NCBI GenBank assembly: GCA_009733715.1
Contig: WMKJ01000013.1
Location: 117,657-181,656 of the forward strand
Direction of reading: 5' to 3'
Length of the DNA stretch: 64,000 nucleotides
Origin: Herpomyces periplanetae
Taxonomy: Eukaryota; Ascomycota; Laboulbeniomycetes; Herpomycetales; Herpomycetaceae
In this document: positions 1-10,755 of the stretch, piece by piece
How positions within the stretch are numbered: the first letter of the stretch is position 1
Layout: each line of letters begins with the position of its first letter
Made by a program: the position numbers and the translations under genes
Notes under the pieces: model-generated
Databases searched by the model: none
Told to the model about the DNA's origin: nothing
What the model saw: the letters and a program-made list of their open reading frames with translations, nothing else

Positions 1-759
1 GACGCTGGGGTACAGCAGTAGTTGAAGGAAGCGACGTAGTTAAGGGGAAATCTGTATTGTTTGCTAGAGTGGAAAGGGACGAGCAAGAAAGAGGTGGTGA
101 AAAATTACGAGGATATAGGGGAAGAGAAGGAGGGGGAATGCAATGTTGATCTAATGAAGTCCCGGAAGGATAAGTGGAAGAAATCGTATCAATATATGAA
201 TTAGAACTGAAGGGTGAGTTTGATGTTGAAGCATCGAGGGGAAGAATAGAGAGAGACGGAGGACTTCGTAAAGAACTAGTAACGTCCTGAAACGGCAGGG
301 AGCGAGTGGAGTCGCAGTTAGATGGGGAAGAAGATGATGAAGGTGATGACGACAAAGAAGAAGAAGCAAAAGTAGGAGATGATGGTGATAAATGAGGTAA
401 TTGAGAATATTGTTGAGTAACAATTTGAAGGGGAGAAAAAGCTGAAGAGGTTGTTTGTGAAGAAGTTGAAGAGGTAAGAATAAGGTTCAACTCTTGAATA
501 CGATTTCGGTAAGTGAGTTTCTGAGTATGTTAGAATATCAGTTTAATAAGGGATGAACGGCATGAAATAAAGAGTGGAGGAGACGAGAAAAACTTACGAC
601 AGAGTGGAGTTTCTCACGATCATCTGGTAAATCAGAATGAAGCATTACAATGTGTAAAAGGTCGCAAACCTCGGAATATAGGTGTAGAGCGGCTTCGAAA
701 TTTTGCGCATTGTCGAGAAGTACGGCTGTATTCGCCTTCTGTAAGGCACGCGCAAGCAT
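1..759 (-). CDS. MIT-domain protein, 3' part cut by the window edge
   Basis: The gene runs leftward off the window edge. The visible exons are 598-759 and 1-520, separated by an intron at 521-597 with a GTAAGT donor, a TTCTAAC branch site and a CAG acceptor. The first exon encodes ARALQKANTAVLLDNAQNFE followed by a second helix, and the next exon continues with TYRNRIQEL. Together these form the three-helix MIT (microtubule-interacting and trafficking) fold found near the N-terminus of a conserved ascomycete protein family. After the MIT domain the protein becomes a Ser/Pro/Thr-rich linker to the edge. MIT domains usually bind ESCRT-III tails, so an endosomal or cytokinetic role is inferred only. 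The ATG at 757-759 lies just behind an AG that could be a splice acceptor (TTTTCTTCAG), so an upstream coding exon may exist and the true start is uncertain. Confidence 0.78.
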
Positions 760-2307
760 TGCTGAAGAAAATGGGTAGCAGGGGGGAAGGAAATCGTGAT
801 GATGAACAGGAAATTGAGCGAACGAAGGGAAGAAGAAGCGGGAAAAGAGTGAAATACACACGGAGAAAGGTCAGTGAAATAGAAAAACGAATGACAGAAG
901 AAGAAAAAAAAATAAGGGAAAGAATGAAGAAATGCTCATGATTAAATATATCCAAAAAAGGAGAATTAGTCAGCGGAGGTGATAATACGAGGAAAGGAGG
1001 GGAGGATTAAGGGAAAGAGCGAGGAAAACAATATTAGAGACACGTGGATAAGGAAGGGACGATGGAACCGAATCTCTGATACTGGAGCTATTGAGATGTA
1101 GTGTGAACAAATCGGGAAGTCGCACGCCGCGACTTGGGAAGGTAGGACAAGGATGTATTGGAAGGTGAATTTTAGTTGTGGGCTAGACAGAGCTCGTGTA
1201 GAGTGACAGATGTGGAGATGACGTTTCGATCAAACATCAATTTGTTAGAGAGGTGTTGCTGAATGAGAGGAGTGTATAGCGAATGTTTTAAAAGTTGCAA
1301 GTATTTAATAATGCGTGTTGAATTACTAGAATAAAATGTGTATGATATCCAAATAGTATGTGCTCGTTCATTAAGTAAAATACAAAACCTTTATTATATT
1401 ATAATTCTTCAGCTTCTAGGAAAGCTATTACTTGCCACAATTGTATATATGTGCATATTGATACATATTATAATAGAGTCACAACTCTACACCGAATCGT
1501 TCAATATCAATATAATAGTTACTCAAATATAAAAACTACCAAACACATGACCGTATGCACACTTCCTCACCTTTTAAAATTTTATATGGCAATATCCCCA
1601 ACGTTACTCTTTTACCACAAATGAAATTAACTTCATCAAGCGGGAAATGATAAAAGAAACAAATCGGCTACATGAGCTTTAAATCCCTCCCAAATAATGA
1701 AAATCCCGATGCTCCCAAGCCAAATTAACAAATATATACAAATCATTTAACAAACAAGACTAAATCTATACCAACACTCCAACAAAATCTTTCATCTACA
1801 TACCCCCAACCCGTCCCTACACCCCAAACCACTTATTCCACCTAGTACCACGTGACTTTTTCCGATAATGTTCCGTCTTGGCGGTTTTGTCGTCAACATA
1901 ATTCGGCAAGCCGAGTCTTTTTAGCGAGTTAGTGCAATCACCGCGTCAAAGGCGAGATAATCCGCATTTACCGCGCATTTTTTTGGTTCGTTTTTCCTTT
2001 TTTTACCATTTCCTTTCCTTTCTCTAACATTTTCCTCTAAAAAGTCACCTTTTACATTTATCATTTATCAGAAAACTTTTGATCCTCACCGTCATCCTTT
2101 TCTTCCCCGCTTTCCCCCAAGAATCCCTCCATCATCCTGCCACATATCCCCAATCTTGCCTGAAACTCCTTTATTCATCAAACTTGATACCTTTTCCTTT
2201 TTTATCCCCGATACCGACGCGATCTTGATATCCCTCATCACGGAATGATGGGCTTTACTGTTTTACTTGGCACCTAAACTGTTCTTTTAGCTTTCTTGCC
2301 GCTCTAA
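760..2307. promoter_or_regulatory. Divergent intergenic region, MIT gene / EAF1
   Basis: No convincing gene is visible. Positions 760-1260 are purine-rich on the + strand, that is, pyrimidine-rich in the sense of the leftward MIT gene, as in other leaders of this window. One CACGTG E-box lies at 1041-1046 and another (CACGTGAC) at 1849-1854, about 450 nt before the EAF1 start. The stretch 1300-1560 is AT-rich. Positions 1980-2250 are strongly pyrimidine-rich on the + strand and probably form the EAF1 leader. Confidence 0.5.
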
Positions 2308-5300
2308 ATGTCATTACTCAACACCGTTCGCGAAGTGGTATGGAGTGCAAAAAAGGCGGATGAAAGGTAATATGTGTGGGTGCTTACTTTCAAGTTTTCG
2401 CTGACCGACTGACTTTTGCCGATCAAGAAAATCCGCCGAACTACATCGTAATCTTTTGCGGGCTCTTTTTGCCGTTAGCTCTGGAAACATACCCTCCATC
2501 TTCCTTCCTACCCAGTCTTCTCCTTTACAAGATGAAGCCAGTTTCCTAGATAGCAATGATATCTCGAAGTAGGTTTTTGCTCTATTTGTAGTTTATCACT
2601 AATGGCTCACAACTTCTTAGAGGACGCTTTCTTTGCGAAAATTCAATCCCTTTCCCTCACCAACTCAGAGTTCTCATGCAAAAGTCGCTTGAAAAGTCTG
2701 CCAACGTTGCAGTGAACAATTCTCCCCCTTCTCCGACTTTTTTAACTCCAGCTGCCCCCGTATTCCCCCAAACTGCCGATCAGGCTTTTGGTATTCCCTC
2801 TTCTCCCTCTCATCAGCTTAGACAGACTCCAATCCCAGATGACTCACTTACCTCCCAATGTCAACCATCTTACTCACCCCTTCGTCCACGGTCAAAATCG
2901 CGTAGTTTATCACCTTTAACTGCGTATGACAAACCTTTGACAGATCCAAATCCCTTAAACGATGTTTCTGGGGATCATTCACTTTCAAAATCACCACGCC
3001 GTTCAGCATTGGCTTCTGCTTCCTCCCCCCCTATCACTCCATTGAAATCTCGATCCCCCTATTCATCTCTTACCCAGCTAGCGAAGCTGTCTACAGACGA
3101 AGACCAAATTTCACCAACTAAATCACCCAATTGTCAAACGGCAGAATCCTGTGTCGTTATACCCCCATCTCCAACCCTAGCACCTTCAACCGTACTAGGA
3201 AAACGCTTACGAGAACCTGACTTGATTACGTTGGAACAAAACGCTGGGCTCTTCTCTGGCAAGAGGCTGTCAGTGGATAATCGATCAATCAAGACCGATA
3301 AGTCAACCTTAGACTCATACGATGTTGATATTTGCCCACCCGCTGCAACTTCTCCTGGAAATATACCTTCATTTCCTTTCACAGTTGCATCCCCTAGTGT
3401 TCTTCAAGAAAATTTCGTACTGGCTTCCAAGTGTACCGTGAAAGTTGAACTGCAGCAAACTGATCAAAAACCCGATGAAGTTTCCACAGTAGACAGTATC
3501 TTGACGCAGGAGGATCCAAACTCAATCAAATCCGATAACGCAGTTGGCAATGCTCCTACTGCAGACGTTGAGCTCCAAGCAAGCCAAGATAGCAATTGTT
3601 CCAATGGCAAAGTTAGTACAATGGATATTCCACCTGAACGAACGCAGCAGGTTGATGTAATGCCAGTAGCGATGACAATGAGTGAAAAATCACCCCAGTT
3701 TGCAAATTGGTGTATTAACACGGATGAATTGAGACGAGCAACATTTTCTAATCGGGCCCAAGGCTGCTTTGTTAGTGATGAAAAGTTGGGATGGGAAATA
3801 TATTTTTGGCAGCGTCCGGACTGGTTGAAAATTCTACCAAAAACGGGCGTTACATGCTACGAAGAGGCTGAGGTTAAGATGGAGGGAAGTAAAATCACAT
3901 CTAGCAAGAATGGTATAGCCCGAAAGTCAAAGCGCCAGAAGAACCGTTTACGACCAAAAGTTCGATTAGTACGTGAAGCTGATGCGAGATGTCAAAAAGT
4001 TGAATCGAATTGCTGGGAAGGTCGGGTGAATGAAAAGACAATGGGTCGTCATTTTCTGAATGATTATTTTAAGCCGTTATTTACATTTCAATTTCAGCAA
4101 GGGGTTAGAGGCGAGTCCCTTCGTAGTTTAATGGCCCGGGCCAGCAAAACGATTACGACATCTAATTACGTCGCTATGGACCGGGAAATTTTAGATTATC
4201 GGATATTAAAACGTGTATATCAGTTACAAAGCGCAAATCGATGGTCGCTAAGGCAATTGAAGCAACAGAAGGAGCCTACTATGGAGATGTGCCATTTAGA
4301 TCACTTTCTTGAAGAATCAAAATGGATGTGGACGGATTTTCGTGAAGAACGAAAATGGAAAATTTCAGCCGCTCGATTACTGGCACAAAGCTGTAGAAAG
4401 TGGGTGACTAGCAGTGAACAGGAACGTTTAAAGCTGCAAGTTCTAAGAAAAGTGAAATCTGAAATTAACAGCATGTGTACTACTGATATGAGTACTTTGA
4501 AAACAATGCCACAAAATCGGCAGGAAAAGCTATGGATGTTATTAGATGAATCATTGTTTGACGTTGTACGAAGAATGCCCTCATTTGAACAATGCTTGTA
4601 TCAGTCGATTCAGCATTCAGCAAACCGGAGGGAAGATAACTCGAGAGTGTGTCCAGTATCAAAAATGGTTACCACTAAGATCGTTCCAGTCCGAGGAACA
4701 GTTGAAAGGGGTAGTCTGCTTGGTAGTCGATACGATTATGAGGATTTGGGAAGTGATATAGTTACAATGGAGAGGAATGAAGATCAAGAACTACTACCGG
4801 AATGCTCGGATGTGGCCCTATTTGACAAAGAGTATCGAGGGATGCGAGAGAGATTACGAAACTGTCATGCATTCCGACCTCCATCCGAGTTTCCAATGCC
4901 ATCACTAGGCTTCTACGAAAATCGTACAGCATCGTTATGGCTAATGGAAGAGGATCAAAAACTACGTGCCCTGGTTTTGAAATACTGCTATAATTGGTCC
5001 TTGGTGTCTTGTGAATTGTCGATGAGATCGTCGTTTAACTCAAGTGCAGAGAGACGATCCCCTTGGGAATGCTTTGAAAGATGGATACAACTGGAGGGAC
5101 TTTCGTCAGAAATGGCCAAAATGCAGTATTTTCGAACTTATTTGGCCAGGATTGAAGCGGGGGCTAAATTGGCCATGGCAAAGCAAGAAGTCGGTGAGCA
5201 GAATGGAGGAAATGGTCATCTGGATAGTGAGAAGAATTCCACAGTTGGAGGTGGAGCGAACAATGGATTGAATTTGAATATCGTTATTCCTCGCTCCAAA

Positions 5301-7194
5301 AAATTTGTGTTACCAATGCGCGTTGAACGAAGGCGTCACGAACGGTATTTAGCCATGATAGACGCGATGCGAAAGCTAGCGAAAAAACGTGAAGCCGCGA
5401 CTCAGAAACAAGAATGTAAGTTGAAAATTTTCTTCGTGCTGGGAACCTTTTTTTGGCGTTGCTTCGATTAGTGGATGGTTGGATAACGGGTTATGGGATT
5501 TTGCTATAACAGTACATAAAGCGGCAGTTCTTAAACGGGTTGGAGAGTCTTATCGACCGAGGAATCATGGAACTTATACACCCCAGGAGTTGAGTAGAAT
5601 TAAGTGGGAGCGCGAGATCAAAGCTGCCGAGAAAATTTCCCAGCAGTCAACTCGAACCAACTCTCGTATGCCATTAAACGTGTCTTCAACAGCAACAAGT
5701 CCATCGATATCGTTAACAGCTGGAACTGCTCCGGCCCCCGTTTTGGCGTCGTCTACAAGTCTGACAATGTCTACACCTACTCCAACAACAATACCTCATT
5801 TATCCACCCCAATTACGACAGCGGTGTCTTCCACTACTTTGCCGGTCTCAACGGCTAGTTTGACGTCTAATCCAACAACAGACTTGAATGCGCCATTTCA
5901 GCCAAGCTCAGCATCACCGGCTTCTGTTCCAGCTTCAACATCTTTACCCGTAGCTGCGAACTTACCGATTCATCCTCCTGGTCGAGTGGATATCTCGGGA
6001 AATTCTCCATCAATCCATTCACCAGTAATTAACCTTAATTCCACGATGCCACCTCCACAATCTTCATCGATTATTATTTCTAATGACCAAACTAACCAGA
6101 AAAGTCTTTCAAATGTTACCATTCTTCAAAATGATCACGTTCATGTTGCTGATACAGGCCGAGTCATTCACTCACAACAAAATATTTCATCATCAACAAT
6201 TCCCACTTCAACGACAACAATTGGCTCTAACTTTACACGACATCCGCCATCAGTTTGTTCTTCCCTTGGTACAACAGCCGTGCGGGTTGCCCAAAGACAG
6301 CAGCAACATCAAAGACCTTTACAGCAGCCACAGCAATTGGCTACTCATCAGCAGCGCTGTCCAATTCGTTCGACGAACTTCGTCCTGCCTGGTGATCTAG
6401 CGACGGCGCACTTATCTCCCGGACCCCCTGGTCAAACGACGTTGGTTAACGCATCTACTAAATTCAACTCTACTTTGCCCCCTACACCCACTTCTACAAC
6501 AATATCAATGGCATCACAGGTCCCTAACTCATCTTCAAGTGAACCTGCTCATCAACATTTAAACCAAAAAACTCAACATGCTAATGCCTTAAGCATGCAT
6601 CTTATATCACATCTCATGACCCATATTCTTACACTTAATCCTCAATTAACACCTGAACAAGCTCACCAACTGGCGCGAGATCGCTTTCTCGCAGCAGCAG
6701 CAGCAGCTCAACCACATAATCAATCATTACAACAAAACCAACAGCAGCATACACAACACAACCATCCAGTTTTAACTTCATTACCCACTGCTACAGACTT
6801 TTCTCGAACTCACTTAACACCTTTACTCCCATTCCCCGTTTCAGCTAATGCTGTTCCTTTACTCAGAACTCCTCAACCCCAGTCTCAGTCACTAACTCCT
6901 CAGATTCAATCTCAGTCACAATCGCAACCGCAACTTCAAACTCAGCTTCAACCACAACAGATAACTTCCACTATAACAATACCCTCTCCTACTCCGTCGT
7001 GCACACCATCTCCATTCTCTACGTCACATTCGATTGACGCTACTCCTATCACCATGTCTGTATTAGCTACACCGTCCATTAACCAAGGTCCATCATCGCA
7101 AACTAGTTTTCAACGTTCCGCAACCACTTCGACTTCCATTGAAACCACAGAAAATTCCATTCACATTAATCCACCTCCACTTAGACCTTCATGA
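2308..7194 (+). CDS. EAF1: NuA4 histone acetyltransferase scaffold Eaf1/Vid21 (HSA and SANT domains)
   Basis: I assemble four exons: 2308-2366, 2428-2568, 2621-5415 and 5513-7194, giving 1,558 residues. Eaf1 is the platform subunit of the nuclear NuA4 acetyltransferase. The small N-terminal exons restore the family signature LFAVSSG, then FLDSNDIS joined across intron 2 to KGRFLCENSIP; this junction is why the start is placed at 2308 rather than at the long frame's ATG at 2676. The HSA domain lies near residues 620-690 (ESKWMWTDFREERKWK), where Eaf1 binds actin-related proteins. A SANT/Myb-like domain lies near 838-895 (SLWLMEEDQKLRALV, with Trp residues). The third intron (5416-5512) follows LAKKREAATQKQE and leads to TPQELSRIKWERE. 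The C-terminal third is Gln/Ser/Thr/Pro-rich, as expected for Vid21. The gene converges on FAP1, 162 nt away. Confidence 0.92.
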
Positions 7195-7356
7195 ATCTTC
7201 CATCAAAGGCGTACGCAGACTGATTCCAATTGATTTACCGCTGAAACTTACCTCTGCTAACCTGTTAGGGTTTCTCTACTATAGACACCGTATAGGTATA
7301 CATCATTTCATTATATAAATACTTCAATGAACCACTTTTTACAGGCTTTAAACGGG

Positions 7357-10128
7357 TTACCACACCCAACGTTTCGATGATCTTGCTTTCGTCAGGTCAG
7401 ACTTTATGCGTAACGTTAAAGTATTATTCGTCCAAGCTTGTGTACTGGGCATCGTTTGTGCACTCTGCCCCCCATTGAACTTATTAATTTTACTAGAGGA
7501 TTCTTCCATTGTGAATTCTGGTTCTGCACGCTGCCCTTTATAGCTTAATATATTATCATTGCGCAAAAGGTATAATGGCACAGCAGGAACCCACATCGCT
7601 TTGGATTTTCGGGCTACTACATGTCGATGTGGCTCTTCGTCTTGTGCAAAGGAAAAAATTTTGAAATCATTGCACAGCAGGTGAATAAATTTCCGTTGAA
7701 CCCTAGGCATTGGCTTAAAATAATACCATTTTCCGTCGCTGATCGCGAACGTACGAACTTCATCTTCATGTAACTTAAGCCAATTCTTCCGAGGCTTTAA
7801 CTCCTCATTATTTTCAAAAATCCTCTGTTTATCATAAAATCTAATTGTATCCCTTGAATATACAATTGATTCATCATCGGAACTTTTTGGTAAATTGATC
7901 TCCGAGAATTTTTGGGCATTCAACGTCAACGCAGTACTTTTTTTCTTCCCAAATAGCCGGCACATTCTACAATCTACCAGTAATGGGACAACCTCTTCGT
8001 CATATTCCTGGTATTTGCTGCAACGAACTTGATCCTTGATGTCACCACAAGGACAAGTCATTGTTACGCTTTCATCACACTGATCAATTACACAAGGTGA
8101 CAAGCCATGGCATGGCGATTTGTGCCTATGTCCACAATTGAGCGTTCTGTTACATGACTGATTGCACACCATAATATCCAGTTTCGTGTTATATGTCGAA
8201 CTTTCGCAATCTCCCTCCTTATGACACACTTTTTGACAAAAGTGTGCCTCACATTGCAACTGTTTTCCACACACTTTTCCGCAATTTATTACTTCCTTCC
8301 AGCACGGCTGATTTGCGAACTTGGAGTTCCCGCACTGACATAACTTAACGGTAAAGAATGGGCAACGCGGACATGGCTCAAAGTCCCAATGGCATGCATG
8401 TTCTACTTGCGAATGCCCACAAGGTTTGGGTCTTCGACACGGATGTCCACATACGGGTGAACTTGTCCCGCAAGGCTGAGGTGGATTAAGCACTGTTTTT
8501 CGACAATTACAGTAAATATCCTCGAATATAGCCTCTAAACATGGTGGACAAGGTCCACGATGACACCTTAATCCACATCGGTGTAACCCACACTTGAGGA
8601 CTCTATTACAACTCTCCAGGCAAATGTGTTCTGCTTCGATAGTTTCCTCTGACGTTCCTAACTGGCTGAGTTTGCGTTTTGCTGCAAGACGTTTAGTGGC
8701 TTTGTCTTTTCCAGTGCAACATCTTTGTGAACACGTATGCCTACCACAAGACATTTTCTCACGACATACTCGATAACACATTGGTAACTCCATTTGTTTC
8801 TTTTGTTGACATAACGATCTTGATATCGAATTCCCACACTGGCAGGGAATTTCTATTGTCTTTGTACAAGGGGGACATGGAAGCTCATGACAAGCTGATT
8901 GGCATAAATGTCCACACTCGAGTAATTTCAAACATGTATCCCCACATTTAGGTATGGCATCTTCACAAGACTTCCGTAAGCCATTTGAAAAATTCTCGAG
9001 TCGGGTTTTTCCACACAAACAGTGGGTAATTAAATCTATTGACCAGGGACAATGAGCGGTGTCTCGATCCCTAGGATGACAAAGTCGAGTGCATTTGTGT
9101 TTGGTGCAGTCGAACATTCTTTCACAAGGTCTGTTGCAAGAGAAAACGCCAATCCATGCATCATTCACTTCTGGGGCTTCGGATGGTTTGGATTTTGATT
9201 GTTCAAAGCAGAGCATGGAACGTGTTACTATACCGCAGTAGCAACGGGCCTCGATGGGTACTTTACATTGTCCACAGTCACCTTCGTGACATACTCTTTT
9301 ACATTCATGCACACCACATGGCATCATTCTGCCACATTCAGAATTGCAACTCCAGCCATTGTTGTAATCGGTTTCCGCGCATAAGTTCTTTTTCGTTTTT
9401 GCACCGCAAAAACAACTTTTTTCTGGACCAACCAGCGTACACGGTGGGCATGCACCTGCATGACACATTAATGGACACGAATGTGGGCAATTATTGCGGT
9501 TTTTAGCACAAGTTTGTCCACATGAATAAGGTGGTAATCCTATTACATTTTTAGGATTATGTTCTTTGCCACACCAACACGTGAAGACGACAGCATGCCG
9601 ATTTAGAGAAGTGTTGCAACCCGGACATCTCCAGTCATAAGTTAACGATAGTTTTCCAGAATTATCGATAGCATTAGGAGTTCTCATTTCACTGCGTGAC
9701 CAAATTTTAATACAATTAAAGTGAAAAACGAGATAGCATTTTTTGCAAGCCCAAATTGCGGTGAGCCTTGTTACAGGGTCCATGCAAATAGGACAGTCTA
9801 GCTTTGATCTGTTGATGCCATCATGTATTTGAGTCATTAAGTTAGTACTATTGTAGGTTGGACTTGATGTATCTTCGTCCACCGCGAAATTGTCTGTATA
9901 TTCGGTAGACCCTGACTGTTCACATAAAATCATAGGTGCAGATTCTCCACATTCGTTCATTTCTAAACCTTTATTGACTACATTATGGTTATCATCAAAT
10001 TGTTCATTTGATTCACTTTGTAAATGTTGATAAGCATTTTCAGTCCTGACATTATGAAAATTGACACGTCTACGGCGACGTCGATGTTTTTTGGGGTTGC
10101 CAGTTACTGGCAATGTCGTACCGTCCAT
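7357..10128 (-). CDS. FAP1: NFX1-type zinc-finger protein (Fap1 homologue)
   Basis: A single uninterrupted frame of 923 residues. An Arg-rich N-terminus is followed by a RING/PHD-like motif near residues 110-170 (CPICMDPV, CKKCYLVFHFNCI, WRCPGC). A long array of NFX1-type cysteine/histidine repeats (pattern CG-H-C--CH-G-CPPC, many copies) then covers about residues 180-710. Near 785-845 is an R3H-like domain with MPRVQRKFIHLL and DEEPHRHVV, as in Fap1/NFX1/shuttle craft. Yeast Fap1 binds FKBP12 and competes with rapamycin; animal homologues bind DNA or RNA and may act as E3 ligases. Nuclear or cytoplasmic action here is inferred. The promoter is shared with PRP28 (627 nt). Confidence 0.94.
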   Translation of the reverse strand: MDGTTLPVTGNPKKHRRRRRRVNFHNVRTENAYQHLQSESNEQFDDNHNVVNKGLEMNECGESAPMILCEQSGSTEYTDNFAVDEDTSSPTYNSTNLMTQIHDGINRSKLDCPICMDPVTRLTAIWACKKCYLVFHFNCIKIWSRSEMRTPNAIDNSGKLSLTYDWRCPGCNTSLNRHAVVFTCWCGKEHNPKNVIGLPPYSCGQTCAKNRNNCPHSCPLMCHAGACPPCTLVGPEKSCFCGAKTKKNLCAETDYNNGWSCNSECGRMMPCGVHECKRVCHEGDCGQCKVPIEARCYCGIVTRSMLCFEQSKSKPSEAPEVNDAWIGVFSCNRPCERMFDCTKHKCTRLCHPRDRDTAHCPWSIDLITHCLCGKTRLENFSNGLRKSCEDAIPKCGDTCLKLLECGHLCQSACHELPCPPCTKTIEIPCQCGNSISRSLCQQKKQMELPMCYRVCREKMSCGRHTCSQRCCTGKDKATKRLAAKRKLSQLGTSEETIEAEHICLESCNRVLKCGLHRCGLRCHRGPCPPCLEAIFEDIYCNCRKTVLNPPQPCGTSSPVCGHPCRRPKPCGHSQVEHACHWDFEPCPRCPFFTVKLCQCGNSKFANQPCWKEVINCGKVCGKQLQCEAHFCQKVCHKEGDCESSTYNTKLDIMVCNQSCNRTLNCGHRHKSPCHGLSPCVIDQCDESVTMTCPCGDIKDQVRCSKYQEYDEEVVPLLVDCRMCRLFGKKKSTALTLNAQKFSEINLPKSSDDESIVYSRDTIRFYDKQRIFENNEELKPRKNWLKLHEDEVRTFAISDGKWYYFKPMPRVQRKFIHLLCNDFKIFSFAQDEEPHRHVVARKSKAMWVPAVPLYLLRNDNILSYKGQRAEPEFTMEESSSKINKFNGGQSAQTMPSTQAWTNNTLTLRIKSDLTKARSSKRWVW

Positions 10129-10755
10129 ACAATATACCTAAGTTAACGCCTTCGATTCCTAAATAAAACAAATCCAATATTTTTAAGGATAATACCAATA
10201 CTAATTTTGCAAAAAAAGGTGTTAATGAAAATAAGGTAATTTTTTAGATAGTATAAAATTAAGTTTTCCTTTGGATTGATAACCGTCGTCCTTTATGTTC
10301 ATGTGAACAAGTGTACAATACATGAAATATCACCTTAAGCACCCAAGCAGTTGGTATACACTTAGAACCAACAAGGTTATGACAGCGAACAAATTTGGCA
10401 TCAACCTAAAGCAATTTAAACGATAGCTCTAAGCGAAAAAATTGTGGTTTTCAAAATATTTTCGTGAAACCAGGTATACGCTCATCGAGCTGTTTGTAAT
10501 TCGTTCAAGCCAAAAAACGAATATTCGTTCGAACCGAAACCCTCTCACAAGCCACAGTGGCGTGTGGCTTGCGAAAATGTGGCGACGCAGAGTGTGTGGC
10601 GGATATCGGAAGAATGATGTTCCTATGTGGCTTAGTCAGAGGGGAAACGCGGTGTGAGGATAAAGAAGAGATTTGGGAATTTGGAAGCAAAATTCGGTAG
10701 TATTGGCGGGATAACGGTTTCCGTGGGTTTTGACATATAGATATTTCAGATATCC
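10129..10755. promoter_or_regulatory. Divergent promoter, FAP1 / PRP28
   Basis: No gene is visible. The FAP1-proximal half is AT-rich. The PRP28-proximal half contains short GTGGCTTG/TGTGGC-type repeats near 10552-10635. An ATTTCAG just before the PRP28 ATG could be the acceptor of a 5'-UTR intron. Unlike most promoters of this window, it carries no CACGTG site. Confidence 0.4.

Noticed and set aside
4480-4761. Alternative-frame open stretches inside EAF1
   Set aside because: Short shadows of the coding strand in other frames without conserved features.
10520-10545. GTTCGAACC resembling a tRNA B-box on the minus strand
   Set aside because: No matching A-box or acceptor stem can be folded around it. 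The GGTTCGAC at 29788 was rejected for the same reason and lies in a coding exon.
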